A DNA stretch of 64,000 bases, taken from positions 880,501 through 944,500 of the forward strand of contig JAUFRC010000001.1 in NCBI GenBank assembly GCA_030410095.1. Reading direction: 5' to 3'. The notes below the pieces were generated by a model. That model had not been told where the DNA came from, did not search any database, and saw only the letters and a program-made list of their open reading frames with translations. The DNA comes from Paracoccus cavernae (GTDB taxonomy: Bacteria; Pseudomonadota; Alphaproteobacteria; Rhodobacterales; Rhodobacteraceae). Position 1 is the first letter of the stretch. Each line of letters opens with the position of its first letter. The translations under genes and the position numbers were made by a program. Below are positions 1-10,636 of this stretch, piece after piece.

Positions 1-231
1 TTTTTGCATAAAGTTATTTTCCGAACGCCTTTCGTCACCCGCATTCGATCCCCCTGCCGCGCCTTGCCGCGCGGAAGTCGCGCCGCAATGCCGGCCCCGA
101 CGTTGCGGCTAGATGCGGGAAATCCGGCAATCCGGCCCAAGTTTGTTGCGGTTTCGGCAAGCTTGGGTTGCAACCGGACCCCGCCCTGCCTATCAGGGAG
201 GCGCCGCCACAACTTTCATGGAAATATCGTC
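1..231. other. Non-coding stretch upstream of tkt
   Basis: I see no supportable gene here. The window opens with a T-run that could be the tail of an upstream terminator. A perfect 10-bp palindrome, GGTTGCAACC, lies at 166-175, about 57 bp before the tkt start. It could be an operator, but nothing else supports that. A GGAGG-like stretch (about 196-201) lies rather far from the ATG. Confidence 0.5.
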
Positions 232-2254
232 ATGGACATCGCCCAACGCCGTCTGGCTGACCCGCAGCATTGGCGCCTCGCAACCGCCATTCGCGTCCTC
301 GCAATGGATGCTGTCGAAGCAGCGAACTCGGGGCATCCCGGTATGCCGATGGGCATGGCCGATGTCGCGACGGTTCTGTTTCGCAACCACCTGAAATTCG
401 ACGCATCCGCGCCCAACTGGTTCGACCGCGACCGCTTCGTGCTGTCGGCCGGCCACGGCTCGATGCTGATCTATGCACTGCTGCATCTGACCGGCTACGA
501 GCAGATGAGCCTCGAGCAGATCAAGAACTTCCGCCAATGGGGCGCGATCACCGCAGGCCACCCCGAATACGGCCATGTCGAGGAGTCGAGACCACGACCG
601 GCCCGCTCGGCCAGGGCATTGCCACCTCGGTCGGCATGGCCATTGCCGAAGAGGCGATGCGCGCCCAGTTCGGTGAAGAGCTTTGCCAGCACAAGACCTG
701 GGTCATTGCCGGCGACGGCTGCCTCATGGAGGGCATCAGCCAGGAGGCGATCGGCCTTGCCGGCAACCTCAAGCTCAAGAACCTGATCGTTCTGTGGGAC
801 AACAACGACATCACCATCGACGGCCGCGTCTCGCTGTCGGATGCGACCGACCAGCACAAGCGCTTCGAGGCTTCGGGTTGGCGCGTTCTGTCCTGCGACG
901 GCCATGATGCCGCCGATATCGACCGTGCCCTGACCGATGCGGCTTCGGGCAAGGACGACCGTCCGGTTCTGGTTGATTGCAAAACCATCATCGGCTTCGG
1001 CGCTCCGAAGAAACAAGACACCTCGGGTGCCCATGGCGCGCCGCTCGGTGCCGAAGAAATCGCTGCTGCCCGCGCCGCTTACGGCTGGGAATACGGCCCC
1101 TTCGTCATTCCCGACGATCTGCGCGCGGAATGGAATGCGATCGGTGCGCAGGGATCGGCAGCGCGTGCCGCATGGAACGCCCGCGTCGATGCGATGAACG
1201 GCCCTGCCCGCGAGGAATTCGCGCGCCGCGTCTCGGGCGAGATCAGCGAGAAGCTCGCCCCGCTCTGGCCGCACTGAAAGCGCAGTCGAGCGAGGCAAAG
1301 CCGAAAGTCGCGACCCGCAAGGCCAGCGAAATGGTTCTCGAGATCGTCAACGAAGAGCTGCCCGAAACCATGGGCGGTTCGGCCGACCTGACCGGCTCGA
1401 ACAACACCAAAACCAAGGTGATGGCCAACTTCACCGCCAGCGACCGCAAGGGCCGCTACGTCAACTACGGCATCCGCGAACACGGTATGGCTGCGGCGAT
1501 GAACGGCATCTACCTGCATGGCGGTTTCCGTCCCTACGGCGGCACCTTCATGAGCTTCACCGATTACGCGCGCGGTGCGATGCGTCTGTCGGCACTGATG
1601 GGCGTTCCGGTTGTCTATGTCATGACCCATGACAGCATCGGCCTTGGCGAAGATGGTCCGACCCACCAGCCGGTTGAACATCTTGCCATGCTGCGCTCGA
1701 CGCCCAACACTTGGGTTTTCCGCCCCTGTGACGTGATCGAGACCGCCGAGGCATGGGAGCTGGCGCTCAATACCGAAAGCACCCCTTCGGTGCTGGCGCT
1801 CTCGCGTCAGAACCTGCCGACGCTGCGCGTGACCCATACGGAAGAAAACCTGACCGCACGCGGCGCCTATGTGCTGCGCGAAGCCAGCGCGGAAGCCAAG
1901 GTCATCCTGATGGCGACCGGCTCCGAGGTGGAAATCGCGGTTGCGGCGCGTGACGCGCTCGAAGCGCAGGGCGTGCCCACGCGTGTCGTCTCGGTTCCCT
2001 CGATGGAGCTCTTCCGCGACCAGCCGGTCGAGTACCGCGCCGAGGTTCTGCCGGCAGGCACCGTCCGTATCGCCATCGAAGCCGCCGTGCGCATGTCGTG
2101 GGACTGGCTCCTGCTCGGCGAGCGCGGCAACGAGGCGAAATCGGCCTTTGTCGGCATGACCGGCTTTGGCGCATCCGCTCCGGCACCGGTGCTCTACAAA
2201 GAGTTCGGCATCACCGCCGAGGATGTTGTCGCCAAGGCAAAAGACCTGCTCTGA
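232..2254 (+). CDS. tkt: Transketolase (two frameshifts)
   Basis: Thiamine-diphosphate enzyme that moves two-carbon ketol units between sugar phosphates in the pentose phosphate and Calvin-type pathways, in the cytoplasm. The restored protein is about 674 residues, the usual length. The N-terminal TPP domain shows [10 protein letters not shown] near residue 30 and [13 protein letters not shown] near residue 162. The pyrimidine domain carries [14 protein letters not shown] near residue 413, including the catalytic Glu. The start is the ATG of MDIAQRRL, the first in-frame Met giving a normal N-terminus. Two single-base losses break the frame: near 583 (a GGG run read as [13 protein letters not shown] expected) and near 1259 (CCGG read as CCG). 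A strong hairpin terminator follows. Confidence 0.95.
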
Positions 2255-2310
2255 TTGCTCGACATTACGCGAAGTCCTTCGCGTAGTACATTGAAGTCAT
2301 GTTGAAAACA

Positions 2311-2346
2311 CGCCGGACCCTTGGTTTTCAGGGTCCGGCGTCTCTT
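2311..2346 (+). terminator. Intrinsic terminator of tkt
   Basis: A perfect 10-bp stem, CGCCGGACCC / GGGTCCGGCG, with a 10-nt loop is followed by TCTCTTG. It starts 57 bp after the tkt stop. Its position argues against starting the next gene at the upstream ATG (2299), which would place the hairpin inside the coding region. Confidence 0.75.
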
Positions 2347-2373
2347 GTGGAAACGGCGACGAAGGACGGCGAA

Positions 2374-3299
2374 ATGTCCCTGCTCGGGCAAGTGAGATCC
2401 CTTCTGGGGCTGGGTCGGGAACCGCAAAATGTCAGCGGCCATTCCGCGCAGACACAGGGCATCATCTTGCTGCTGGTCGCTATTTTCACCTTTACGCTGA
2501 TGGATGCGACGGCGAAGTTCCTTGCCGGCCGCTACCACCCCGTCCAGATCATCTGGGCCCGCTATTTCACCAATTTCGTGATCGTCGCCGCGGTTCTGGG
2601 GCCGGACCTCGGGCGCTCCTTCCGCTCGCAGGTGCCCAAGATCCAGCTGTTGCGCGCACTGTCGCAAATGGGATCGGTCGGCTTTTTCTTTACCGCGCTC
2701 GCTTACATCGGTCTGGCCGAGGCGACCGCGATCATGGATTGCAACCCCGTCCTCATCACGTTGGCCGCCGCGGTTTTTCTTGGTGAAAAAATCGGCCCGC
2801 GCCGCATCATCGGCATTGTCGTCGCCCTGATCGGGGCGCTGATCATCATCCGCCCGGGTGCCGGAGTCTTTCATCCTGCCGCGATCCTGCCGCTTCTGGG
2901 GGCTTTCAGCTATGCGGGCGGGGCGATCCTGACGCGGCTTGCGCGGGTGGATTCGGTCGCAACCTCGGTTCTGTGGACGACGACCTTCGGCGTCGTCACG
3001 ACCAGCATTCTGCTGCCCTTCTTCTGGCAGCCCGTCGCGACGGGTGATCTCTGGGCCTTTTTGCTGATCGGGGTTTTCGGAACCGTGGCGCAGGCCCTCC
3101 TGATTCGCGCTTTCACTTTGGCCGAGGCCGCCGCGGTCGCACCTTTCGGCTATACTGGTTTGATTTGGGCCGGCTTTTGGGGTTGGCTCTTTTGGGGCAG
3201 CATCCTGATCTCTGGACCATCACCGGAGCTATTGTCGTGGTCTCTGCCGGTATCTATGTCTGGACACGAGAAGCTCAGGCCATGAAAAAGGCGACATGA
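2374..3299 (+). CDS. EamA/DMT-family membrane transporter (one frameshift near the end)
   Basis: Inner-membrane protein of the drug/metabolite transporter superfamily with about ten hydrophobic helices in two EamA repeats (residues about 30-165 and 170-300 of the restored 308). Substrate unknown; many relatives export metabolites or amino acids. The ATG at 2374 (MSLLGQVRSL) is preferred over 2299 because it lies beyond the tkt terminator and has a GAAGGA-type ribosome site. One G is missing near 3195 (TGGGGG read as TGGGG). Restoring it gives the C-terminus ...SAGIYVWTREAQAMKKAT and a stop overlapping the next ATG (ATGA), typical of translational coupling. Confidence 0.85.
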
Positions 3300-4192
3300 C
3301 CAACGATTCCGACGATATCGACGAAAAGCCGCCGCTCGCCGACCGCATCGGCAATGCGGCCTTTCTGGGCTTGATGAAATTTGCGGGCTGGCTGCCCTAC
3401 GAGCGCCGGATTGCGACCGTGGGCTGGGTTTTCTCGCATATTCTCGGGCCCTTGGCGGGATGGCGAAAGCGCATCCGCAGCAATCTGGCGCTGGCCCGCC
3501 CCGATCTTTCACCTGAAGAAGTCCGCCATTTGATGCGCGCCGTGCCCAATAATGCCGGCCGCTCGATCGCCGAGATTTATTCGGGCAAAGAATTCACCGA
3601 CCGCATTCAGGCCTCGGATCCGCTTTACGGCCCGGGCCTGCCCGCGCTGGAGGAGGCCGCGATTTCGGGCCGTCCGGTCATTATCGCCTGCGCCCATTTC
3701 GGAAATTACGACGCCTTCCGCGCGGCGCTTCATGCCCGCGGCTGGCCGATCGGCGCGCTTTACCGCCCGATGAACAACGAGGCGTTCAACGAGCATTACA
3801 TCCCCGCGATGAAGGCGATTGCGGAGCCGCTTTTCCCGCGCGGCCGCTCGGGACTTGCGGCGATGCTGCGCTTTTTGAAAGGCGGCGGCTGGCTGGCTTT
3901 GGGGTTCGACCAATATGACGGCAAAGGCGCCGAGCTCGAGTTTTTCGGCCTGCCCACGAAAACCGTTCTGACGCCCGCCGAGCTCGCCTTGCGCTATGAT
4001 GCGCTGGTCGTGCCTGTCTCGGGGATCCGCCAGCCGGACGGGGTCAGCTTTGCCGTCCTTGTCGGCGAGCCGGTTCCGCATGGCGAGCCCGCTGAAATGA
4101 TGCAATATCTCAATGATGATCTCGAAGCGCTGATCCGGCTTCATATGGAGCAATGGCTCTGGATCCATCGCCGCTGGAAACGCAGGAACTAA
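3296..4192 (+). CDS. LpxL/HtrB-family lysophospholipid or lipid A acyltransferase
   Basis: Intact, 298 residues, the usual length for this family, which transfers an acyl chain to lipid A precursors or lysophospholipids at the cytoplasmic face of the inner membrane. The catalytic HX4D motif is visible as HFGNYD near residue 134, with the second family motif region (GWLALGFDQYDGKG) near residue 200. The start overlaps the stop of the preceding transporter by 4 bp once that gene's frame is restored, so the two are probably co-transcribed. The exact acyl acceptor cannot be read from sequence. Confidence 0.85.
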   Translation: MTNDSDDIDEKPPLADRIGNAAFLGLMKFAGWLPYERRIATVGWVFSHILGPLAGWRKRIRSNLALARPDLSPEEVRHLMRAVPNNAGRSIAEIYSGKEFTDRIQASDPLYGPGLPALEEAAISGRPVIIACAHFGNYDAFRAALHARGWPIGALYRPMNNEAFNEHYIPAMKAIAEPLFPRGRSGLAAMLRFLKGGGWLALGFDQYDGKGAELEFFGLPTKTVLTPAELALRYDALVVPVSGIRQPDGVSFAVLVGEPVPHGEPAEMMQYLNDDLEALIRLHMEQWLWIHRRWKRRN

Positions 4193-4288
4193 GGTAAATC
4201 CCTTTTCCTTGTGGGCGATGACAGTCTATAAGACCGTGACCCGCCGCGCATATAGAACGCGGCTTGAACGAAATTGGCAGAGGACCGC

Positions 4289-4815
4289 ATGAGCAAAGAT
4301 CACGAACAGAATGAAGTGCACGCTCGCCCGCATGAAGGTGATGTCGCATTCATCCAGTCGCTGGCGGAGTTGTTGAACCGCAGCGAGCTGAGCGAGCTGT
4401 CCGTAAAGCGGGAATACGGCGAGAATGATCGTCTGACGGTCAGCCTGTCCAAGCAATCCAAACAGCAGGTCGTGGTGCAATCCGCGGTTGCCGCGCCGCT
4501 TGCTGCCGCAGCTGCTCCGGCTGCCGTGCCCGCCGCTGCCGCCGCTGCCGCCGCTCCGGCGAATGCCGATCCGGCCAGCCTGCCGGGCGCCGTGACCTCG
4601 CCGATGGTCGGTACCGTCTATCTCGCCCCCGAGCCGGGTGCGACCGCCTTCATCACGATCGGTCAGCCGGTCAAGGAAGGCGATACGCTTCTGATCATCG
4701 AAGCGATGAAAACCATGAACCACATTCCCGCGCCCCGCAGCGGTACGGTTCGCCGCATTCTGGTCGATGACGGCACGCCGGTTGAATACGGAACCCCCTC
4801 GTGGTTGTCGAGTGA
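4289..4815 (+). CDS. accB: Biotin carboxyl carrier protein of acetyl-CoA carboxylase (one frameshift)
   Basis: Carries biotin between the carboxylase and transferase subunits in the first step of fatty acid synthesis. The restored protein is about 175 residues: an N-terminal region, a flexible Ala/Pro linker (about 70-95), then a biotinyl domain with the modified lysine in [10 protein letters not shown]. The ATG at 4289 follows AGAGGA. One C is missing near 4797 (run of six read as five). With it the protein ends VEYGTPLVVVE and stops at 4813-4815. Without it the reading frame runs on into accC and creates a false AccB-AccC fusion. accC begins 7 bp downstream, the normal arrangement. Confidence 0.92.
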
Positions 4816-4822
4816 GGGGCTG

Positions 4823-6175
4823 ATGTTCGATAAGATTCTCATTGCCAACCGCGGCGAGATTGCGCTCCGCGTGATCCGCGCCTGTCGGGAAATGGGCATT
4901 GCTTCGGTCGCGGTCCACTCGACCGCCGATACCGATGCCATGCACGTCCGTATGGCCGACGAATCGGTCTGCATCGGCCCGCCACCTTCGGCCGACAGCT
5001 ATCTGTCGATGCCCGAAATCATCGCGGCCTGCGAAATCACCGGCGCTCAAGCCGTCCATCCGGGCTACGGCTTCCTGTCGGAAAACGCGCATTTCGCGCA
5101 GATGCTGGAAGATCACGGCATCACCTTCATCGGCCCTCGCGCCGAGCATATCCGCATCATGGGCGACAAGATCACCGCCAAGGAAACCATGCGCGAGCTG
5201 GGCGTTCCTTGCGTTCCCGGCTCGACCGGCGGTGTGGACAGCGTCGAGGATGCGCTCAAGGTTGCCGATGAGATCGGCTATCCGGTGATCATCAAGGCAA
5301 CTGCCGGTGGCGGTGGCCGCGGCATGAAAGTCGCCGAGAATGCCGACGGGCTCGAGGTTGCGTTCCGCACCGCGCGCTCCGAAGCCAAGGCCGCTTTCGG
5401 CAATCCCGACGTCTATATCGAGAAATACCTCCAGACCCCGCGCCATATCGAGATCCAGGTCTTCGGCGACGGCAAGGGTCGTGCGGTCCATCTGGGCGAG
5501 CGCGATTGCTCGTTGCAGCGCCGCCACCAGAAGGTGCTCGAGGAAGCGCCGGGACCGGTGATCACGCCCGAACAGCGCGCGCGTATCGGCAAGATCTGCG
5601 CCGATGCCTGCGCGAAGATCCAATATGCCGGCGCCGGTACGATCGAATTCCTGTTCGAGCATGGCGAGTTTTACTTCATCGAGATGAACACCCGCCTTCA
5701 GGTGGAGCATCCGGTGACCGAGGCGATCTTCGACGTTGATCTGGTCCGCCAGCAAATCCTCGTCGCGGCCGATTATCCGATGGAATTCAAACAAGAAGAC
5801 CTGAAGATCTGCGGCCATGCGATCGAAGTGCGCCTCAATGCGGAAAAACTGCCGAACTTCTCGCCCTCCCCGGGCCGGATCTCGCAGTATCACGCGCCGG
5901 GCGGTCTGGGTGTGCGGGTCGATTCCGCGATCTACGACGGCTACAAGATCCCGCCCTATTACGACAGCCTGATCGGGAAACTGATCGTACATGGCCGCGA
6001 CCGCGAAGAGGCGCTTGCCCGTCTGTCGCGCGCCTTGGGCGAGCTGATCATCGACGGCGTGGACACGACGACGCCGCTCTTTACCGCGCTGATGCAGGAG
6101 CCGGATATCCAGACCGGCAATTACTCGATCCATTGGCTCGAGCAATGGTTGGCGCGCCAGCAGGCCGGCAACTGA
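4823..6175 (+). CDS. accC: Biotin carboxylase subunit of acetyl-CoA carboxylase
   Basis: ATP-dependent carboxylation of biotin on AccB. Intact from the ATG of [17 protein letters not shown], about 450 residues as in the family. The ATP-grasp glycine loop [12 protein letters not shown] lies near residue 158 and [14 protein letters not shown] near residue 286; the biotin carboxylase C-terminal domain follows. Co-transcribed with accB and closed by a strong terminator immediately after the stop. Confidence 0.96.
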   Translation: MFDKILIANRGEIALRVIRACREMGIASVAVHSTADTDAMHVRMADESVCIGPPPSADSYLSMPEIIAACEITGAQAVHPGYGFLSENAHFAQMLEDHGITFIGPRAEHIRIMGDKITAKETMRELGVPCVPGSTGGVDSVEDALKVADEIGYPVIIKATAGGGGRGMKVAENADGLEVAFRTARSEAKAAFGNPDVYIEKYLQTPRHIEIQVFGDGKGRAVHLGERDCSLQRRHQKVLEEAPGPVITPEQRARIGKICADACAKIQYAGAGTIEFLFEHGEFYFIEMNTRLQVEHPVTEAIFDVDLVRQQILVAADYPMEFKQEDLKICGHAIEVRLNAEKLPNFSPSPGRISQYHAPGGLGVRVDSAIYDGYKIPPYYDSLIGKLIVHGRDREEALARLSRALGELIIDGVDTTTPLFTALMQEPDIQTGNYSIHWLEQWLARQQAGN

Positions 6176-6183
6176 AAACGGAC

Positions 6184-6218
6184 GAGCCCGCCGGATTGAC
6201 CCGACGGGCTCTTTTCTT
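6184..6218 (+). terminator. Intrinsic terminator of accBC
   Basis: GAGCCCGCCGG pairs with CCGACGGGCTC (one mismatch) around a 6-nt loop, followed by TTTTCTT. It begins 8 bp after the accC stop. Confidence 0.88.
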
Positions 6219-6279
6219 GACGGCGGCGGATCTTGACGCAGGCGGTTGGCCACGTTTTCGCCGGTAGCTTGGTTTCGAC

Positions 6280-6910
6280 ATGTTGACGGCTTCAGAGCTT
6301 CTTTCCGCCTATGCGCGCGGTCTTTTCCCGATGGCCGCCGCTGCTGGCGAGGACGAGCTTTACTGGTTCAACCCCGATCCGCGCGGCATTCTTCCTTTGG
6401 GCAATCTGCATGCTTCGCGCACGTTGTTGCGCGATTTGCGGCGGGGGCTGGTCGGCCCGCCATGCTGACGATTTCGATTCCATCGTTGAAGGCTGCGCTG
6501 CCCGCGACGAGACCTGGATCAACGCACCGCTGAAGCGGCTCTACCACGAACTTTACGAGAGCGGCCATGCCCATGCGCTCGAAGTTTTTCATGATGGAAA
6601 ACGCGCGGGCGGGATCTTTGGCGTGACGCTCGGCGGCGCTTACTTCGGCGAGAGCATGTTTTCGACGCGTACGAGCGGCTCGCGCATGGCGCTTTTGTGG
6701 ATGGATTGGCTGCTGCGCAAAGGCGGTTACCGCCTTTTCGATACGCAATATCTGACGCCGCATCTCGCGAGTATGGGCGGGCGCGAGATCCCGCGCCAGA
6801 TCTATCGGCGGATGTTGGTCGGGGCTGTCGCTCTCGATCCCGCGCCGTTAAGCGCCGTCACCCTCGCCGCCGATCAGGAGCTGGTGCAGGAAATCACCCA
6901 GACATCGTAG
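6280..6910 (+). CDS. aat: Leucyl/phenylalanyl-tRNA-protein transferase (frameshift)
   Basis: Adds Leu or Phe from aminoacyl-tRNA to N-terminal Arg/Lys of proteins, marking them for ClpAPS degradation (N-degron pathway). The family signatures are YARGLFPMA and YWFNPDPRGILPL at the N-terminus, then TWINAPL and GGIFGVTLGGAYFGESMFS. A two-base loss in one G-run near 6450 (seven G read as five) breaks the frame; restored, the segment reads LRRGGWSARHADDF and the protein has about 210 residues. The 3' end overlaps the end of the convergent DUF2155 gene by 37 bp. Confidence 0.9.
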
Positions 6911-7350
6911 CGCGCATCATCGAGCGCCGAAACTGCCGGAGAGGATGCCAGCATCCAACCCGCAAAAACCGTCTTGTTTGCGGATTGATCGTTGATCGTC
7001 AATTCGGCATAGGCATCCGAGCTGGGATCGGCCTGCGGAAAGCGGCATTCGCCAAGCCGGATGTCGAGACGGCCAAAGGTGAAAGCCTCGCCTGTCGCCA
7101 GCGTGATATCCTGCGTTTTACCGGTGATTTTATCCAGACCGCGCAGATGCGCACCCTCGGCACGCTGGGTTTTCGCGCCGCGCAATTGGGCTGCGGCGGC
7201 AGCCTCGCGCTCGGCAGCAGAAGGTTCGGCAGGCACGGGAAGAAGCGCGGGGTCCTGATATTCCTCTTCGCTTTCGCCTTCGGCCTCTTGCGCGAAAGCA
7301 GGCAGAGCGAGCCCCGCCGACAGGATCAGGGCAAGCATCCAGCGGGTCAT
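6874..7350 (-). CDS. DUF2155 secreted protein
   Basis: Intact, 158 residues. A signal peptide ([20 protein letters not shown]) is followed by an acidic, Pro-rich linker and a C-terminal DUF2155 domain with two cysteines (LGECRFP and WVISCTSS). It should be periplasmic. The function is not established. It is the last gene of a minus-strand unit NDUFA12-mlaD-DUF2155 in which each start overlaps the preceding stop by 4 bp. Confidence 0.85.
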   Translation of the reverse strand: MTRWMLALILSAGLALPAFAQEAEGESEEEYQDPALLPVPAEPSAAEREAAAAAQLRGAKTQRAEGAHLRGLDKITGKTQDITLATGEAFTFGRLDIRLGECRFPQADPSSDAYAELTINDQSANKTVFAGWMLASSPAVSALDDARYDVWVISCTSS

Positions 7351-7823
7351 GGTGTTTCGTCCTTGGCAGAAGATTGGGAATCGACGAATTTCATCATCAG
7401 GGTGATCAGGCTGACGGCGCCCTGCACATCTTCGATTTCGTCGCCGGGGGCAAGATTGTCCGCCGCCCCGCCCGGTTGAAGCTCGATATAGGAGCCGCCC
7501 AACAGGCCGTCCGACTGGATCAGCGCCGCCGTATCGGAGGGAAGCTGGATCGCCTGTGGAATGCTGAAGCTCGCTTCGGCAAGAAAGCTCTCCGGATTGA
7601 GCTGGACCGCGCTGACCCGACCGACCTTGACGCCGCCGATGCGGATATCGGTGCCGGGCTCGATCCCGTCTACGTTGGGGAAGGCTGCGCGCAGCTCGTA
7701 GCTCTTGCCCAAACGCGTGGTCAAGGCGCTACTTCCGGAAAACGACCAGGCAAGAAAGCCCGCGGCAACCGCGATTACGGCCGATCCGACCCAGAATTCG
7801 GCCCGTTCGGCAGCGCTCGTCAT
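7347..7823 (-). CDS. mlaD: MlaD-like phospholipid-binding protein of the Mla pathway
   Basis: Intact, 158 residues. One N-terminal membrane anchor ([14 protein letters not shown]) precedes an MCE/MlaD domain containing [17 protein letters not shown] and [13 protein letters not shown]. MlaD forms the hexameric ring that moves phospholipids between the inner membrane MlaFEB complex and periplasmic MlaC. Here it stands apart from mlaEF, the usual layout in this family, and is coupled by 4-bp overlaps to the NDUFA12 gene upstream and DUF2155 downstream. Confidence 0.88.
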   Translation of the reverse strand: MTSAAERAEFWVGSAVIAVAAGFLAWSFSGSSALTTRLGKSYELRAAFPNVDGIEPGTDIRIGGVKVGRVSAVQLNPESFLAEASFSIPQAIQLPSDTAALIQSDGLLGGSYIELQPGGAADNLAPGDEIEDVQGAVSLITLMMKFVDSQSSAKDETP

Positions 7824-8200
7824 TGCTTATTCCGGCTGCCAGGCATCGTAATCTTGACGCGGCGCGGGGAGGCATTGTACAGCGAGCCCGCCGGACGATA
7901 GGCATCGACCGAGCCGGAAACATTGGCTTTATGCGGCAATTCCCACGACTTGCGGCGCAAAGGATCAGAGGTCGGCGGCTCGTCATAGGTGTGGTGCAGC
8001 CAGCCGTGCCAATCGGGGCCGATGCGGCTTGCTTCGGATCTGCCGTTGAAAATCACCCAGCGCCGTTTACCGCCACCCGATTGGTAGAAGATATTACCCT
8101 GATCATCCTCTCCGACTTTTTCGCCGTAAAGGGCAGTCCAGACCTGAGTGTTCAGGGTCTGGCCTTTCCACCAAGTCGTCACGCGAGAGATCAGGGACAT
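7820..8200 (-). CDS. NADH:ubiquinone oxidoreductase accessory subunit, NDUFA12 family
   Basis: Homologue of the mitochondrial complex I 17.2-kDa accessory subunit, found in alphaproteobacteria apart from the main nuo operon. About 126 residues starting at [14 protein letters not shown]; the reading frame extends further upstream, but this Met gives the family N-terminus. Conserved stretches include [16 protein letters not shown] and RRWVIFNG, followed by [15 protein letters not shown]. The stop overlaps the mlaD start. Confidence 0.92.
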   Translation of the reverse strand: MSLISRVTTWWKGQTLNTQVWTALYGEKVGEDDQGNIFYQSGGGKRRWVIFNGRSEASRIGPDWHGWLHHTYDEPPTSDPLRRKSWELPHKANVSGSVDAYRPAGSLYNASPRRVKITMPGSRNKQ

Positions 8201-8315
8201 AATCGAGCCTTCCTCAGTAATTCGAAACGGGTATCGCAAATCCGCGCACACAGGTCCAGAGGGCTTGAGCGCGCGCTTGCTCATTTGCCGAATTGCCTAA
8301 TAATGATCGGCAAGG

Positions 8316-8347
8316 AAGCCGCAGCAAGGTCGAACTTGCTGCGGCTT
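8316..8347 (-). terminator. Hairpin downstream of clpX
   Basis: A perfect 13-bp stem, AAGCCGCAGCAAG / CTTGCTGCGGCTT, with a 6-nt loop lies 20 bp beyond the clpX stop. There is no clear U-tract on either side, so it may stabilise the 3' end or act with Rho rather than as a classic intrinsic terminator. Confidence 0.6.
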
Positions 8348-8367
8348 GCGGATTTCAGGCCGAGAGA

Positions 8368-9636
8368 TCAACCGGCCGAAGCAGCGGTTTCCTTCTTGGG
8401 ATCGGCATGGATCAGAAGCGGTTTGGCCGAAGCATTTTCGACCGCTTCCTCATTCACGACCACCTCGGAAACACTGTCAAGACCCGGAAGGTCGAACATC
8501 GTATCGAGCAGGATGTCTTCCATGATCGAACGCAGGCCGCGCGCGCCGGTTTTGCGCTTGATGGCGCGGCGGGCGATTGCGGTCAAGGCATCGTCGGTGA
8601 AGGTCAGTTTGACATTTTCGAGGTCGAAAAGGCGCTGATACTGCTTGACCAAAGCGTTTTTCGGCTGGGTCAGAATGATCATCAGGGCTTCTTCATCGAG
8701 ATCGCCAAGCGTCGCGATCACCGGCAGGCGGCCGACAAATTCGGGGATGAGGCCGAATTTCAGCAGATCCTCGGGCTCGAGCTGTTTGAAGAGTTCGCCC
8801 ACGCCGCGATCGTCATTTTCCTTGACGGAAGCGCCGAAGCCGATCGCCGTGCCCTTGTTGCGCTGCGCGATGATCCGGTCGAGGCCCGCGAAAGCGCCGC
8901 CGCAGATGAAGAGGATATTGGTCGTGTCGACCTGCAGGAATTCCTGCTGCGGATGCTTGCGGCCCCCTTGCGGCGGAACGCTGGCAACCGTGCCCTCCAT
9001 GATCTTCAGAAGCGCTTGCTGCACGCCCTCGCCCGAAACGTCGCGGGTGATCGAGGGATTGTCCGATTTGCGCGTGATCTTGTCGACCTCGTCGATATAG
9101 ACGATGCCGCGCTGCGCACGTTCGACGTTGTATTCGCTCGCCTGAAGCAGTTTCAGGATGATGTTTTCGACATCTTCGCCGACATAGCCGGCCTCGGTCA
9201 GCGTGGTCGCATCGGCCATGGTGAAGGGCACGTCGAGGATGCGCGCCAGCGTCTGCGCCAGCAGCGTCTTGCCGGTACCGGTCGGGCCGATCAGCAGGAT
9301 GTTCGACTTCGCGAGTTCGATATCCGATTTCGAGCTGTGGTTCAGGCGCTTGTAGTGGTTGTGAACCGCCACCGAGAGCACGCGTTTGGCATGCTCCTGC
9401 CCGATCACGTAATCATCAAGCACACCGCAAATCTCGCGCGGGGTCGGCACGCCGTCGCCCGATTTGAGCGCCGAGGATTTCGTCTCCTCGCGGATGATAT
9501 CCATGCACAACTCGACGCATTCGTCGCAGATGAACACGGTCGGGCCGGCGATAAGTTTGCGGACCTCGTGCTGGCTCTTGCCGCAAAAGCTGCAGTAGAG
9601 CGTGTTTTTGCTGTCGCCGCCGGGCTGGTTCGCCAT
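8368..9636 (-). CDS. clpX: ATP-dependent Clp protease ATP-binding subunit ClpX
   Basis: AAA+ unfoldase that feeds substrates to ClpP. Intact, 422 residues. An N-terminal zinc-binding domain (YCSFCGKS...[10 protein letters not shown]) is followed by the Walker A loop [11 protein letters not shown] near residue 115, Walker [11 protein letters not shown], and the pore and sensor region. It lies 174 bp downstream of clpP on the same strand, the standard clpP-clpX order. Confidence 0.97.
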   Translation of the reverse strand: MANQPGGDSKNTLYCSFCGKSQHEVRKLIAGPTVFICDECVELCMDIIREETKSSALKSGDGVPTPREICGVLDDYVIGQEHAKRVLSVAVHNHYKRLNHSSKSDIELAKSNILLIGPTGTGKTLLAQTLARILDVPFTMADATTLTEAGYVGEDVENIILKLLQASEYNVERAQRGIVYIDEVDKITRKSDNPSITRDVSGEGVQQALLKIMEGTVASVPPQGGRKHPQQEFLQVDTTNILFICGGAFAGLDRIIAQRNKGTAIGFGASVKENDDRGVGELFKQLEPEDLLKFGLIPEFVGRLPVIATLGDLDEEALMIILTQPKNALVKQYQRLFDLENVKLTFTDDALTAIARRAIKRKTGARGLRSIMEDILLDTMFDLPGLDSVSEVVVNEEAVENASAKPLLIHADPKKETAASAG

Positions 9637-9810
9637 CGTTCAGTTCCTTGCTCCTAAGCCGGAAATGCCAGTCACTGCACATTTCCGGGTCGCGCCGCGA
9701 CTGGGCGGCCAATGCCGCCCGAGCCTTTGGTTTTCATGTTAGGGATGGCGCCGAGCGGTCACAATCCCCAAAAAGTTCTTGGCTAAAGCGGCCGGCCCAA
9801 AGGGCACCGA

Positions 9811-10440
9811 TCAGCTGTTCGGGTCTGCCTTGCCGCGCGGGACCATGACCTCGTCGATCAGACCCCAATCTTTGGCCTCTTGCGGCGACAGGAAGCGGTC
9901 ACGTTCGAGCGCTTCCTCGACTTCGGCGAGGCTGCGGCCGGTGTGTTCGACATAAATCTCGTTCAGGCGGCGCTTGAGCTTTTCGGTCTCGCGCGCATGG
10001 ATGAGAATGTCGGTTGCCTGACCCTGGAAGCCGCCCGAGGGCTGGTGGACCATGACGCGGCTGTTGGGAAGCGAATAACGCATGCCCTTTTCACCGGCGC
10101 ACAGCAGCAGCGAGCCCATCGAGGCCGCCTGCCCCACCACCAGCGTCGAGACGCGCGGGCGGATGTATTGCATCGTGTCGTAGATCGACAGACCCGAGGT
10201 CACGACACCGCCGGGGCTGTTGATGTACATGCTGATGTCCTTGGTCGGGTTCTCCGCTTCCAGAAACAGCAATTGCGCACAGATCAGCGTCGACATTCCG
10301 TCATGGACAGGGCCCGAGACGAAAATGATCCGCTCTTTGAGCAGGCGCGAGAAGATATCATAGGCGCGTTCGCCCCGGCTGGTCTGTTCGACAACCATGG
10401 GAACGAGCGTGTTCATATAGAATTCTGCCGGATCTTGCAT
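9811..10440 (-). CDS. clpP: ATP-dependent Clp protease proteolytic subunit ClpP
   Basis: Serine peptidase of the ClpXP/ClpAP machine. I choose [14 protein letters not shown] (start 10440) because it gives the family N-terminus and has AGGGA upstream; an in-frame extension to 10503 is unlikely to be translated. 209 residues. The catalytic serine lies in GQAASMGS (about residue 107) and the histidine in VMVHQPSGG (about 132). Co-oriented with clpX. Confidence 0.97.
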   Translation of the reverse strand: MQDPAEFYMNTLVPMVVEQTSRGERAYDIFSRLLKERIIFVSGPVHDGMSTLICAQLLFLEAENPTKDISMYINSPGGVVTSGLSIYDTMQYIRPRVSTLVVGQAASMGSLLLCAGEKGMRYSLPNSRVMVHQPSGGFQGQATDILIHARETEKLKRRLNEIYVEHTGRSLAEVEEALERDRFLSPQEAKDWGLIDEVMVPRGKADPNS

Positions 10441-10585
10441 GTATTTCCCTGCCTGTGGTCTCTGCCCGCTTCCGTTTCTTCCATGCGTTTCGTTGCAAAT
10501 CATGCCCCGAAGCTTGTGTCATAAACGGCAAAGCTTGACAGAGTCTTAGTAACGCCCCGCCCCGAGGGCAAGAGACGGATAAAAA

Positions 10586-10614
10586 TTGCCCCTTCTGGAC
10601 TAGGACGTTATCTA
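10586..10614 (+). promoter_or_regulatory. Candidate sigma-70-type promoter for pth
   Basis: TTGCCC (10586-10591), a 17-bp spacer and TATCTA (10609-10614) lie 22 bp before the pth ATG, which has an AGGAGG ribosome site. Pattern match only. Confidence 0.35.
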
Positions 10615-10636
10615 GGCACGCTTAGGAGGCTCGACA

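Noticed and set aside
2299..2373. Earlier start (MLKTRRTLGF) for the DMT transporter
   Set aside because: The tkt terminator hairpin would be inside the coding region; the ATG at 2374 has a better ribosome site and gives the usual N-terminus.
4274..6175. A single long AccB-AccC fusion protein
   Set aside because: The joint lacks the normal AccB end; adding one C restores VEYGTPLVVVE and a stop just before the accC ATG.
4226..6253. A 675-residue minus-strand reading frame antisense to accBC
   Set aside because: High-GC antisense shadow without a ribosome site or family features; it overlaps two certain genes and a terminator.
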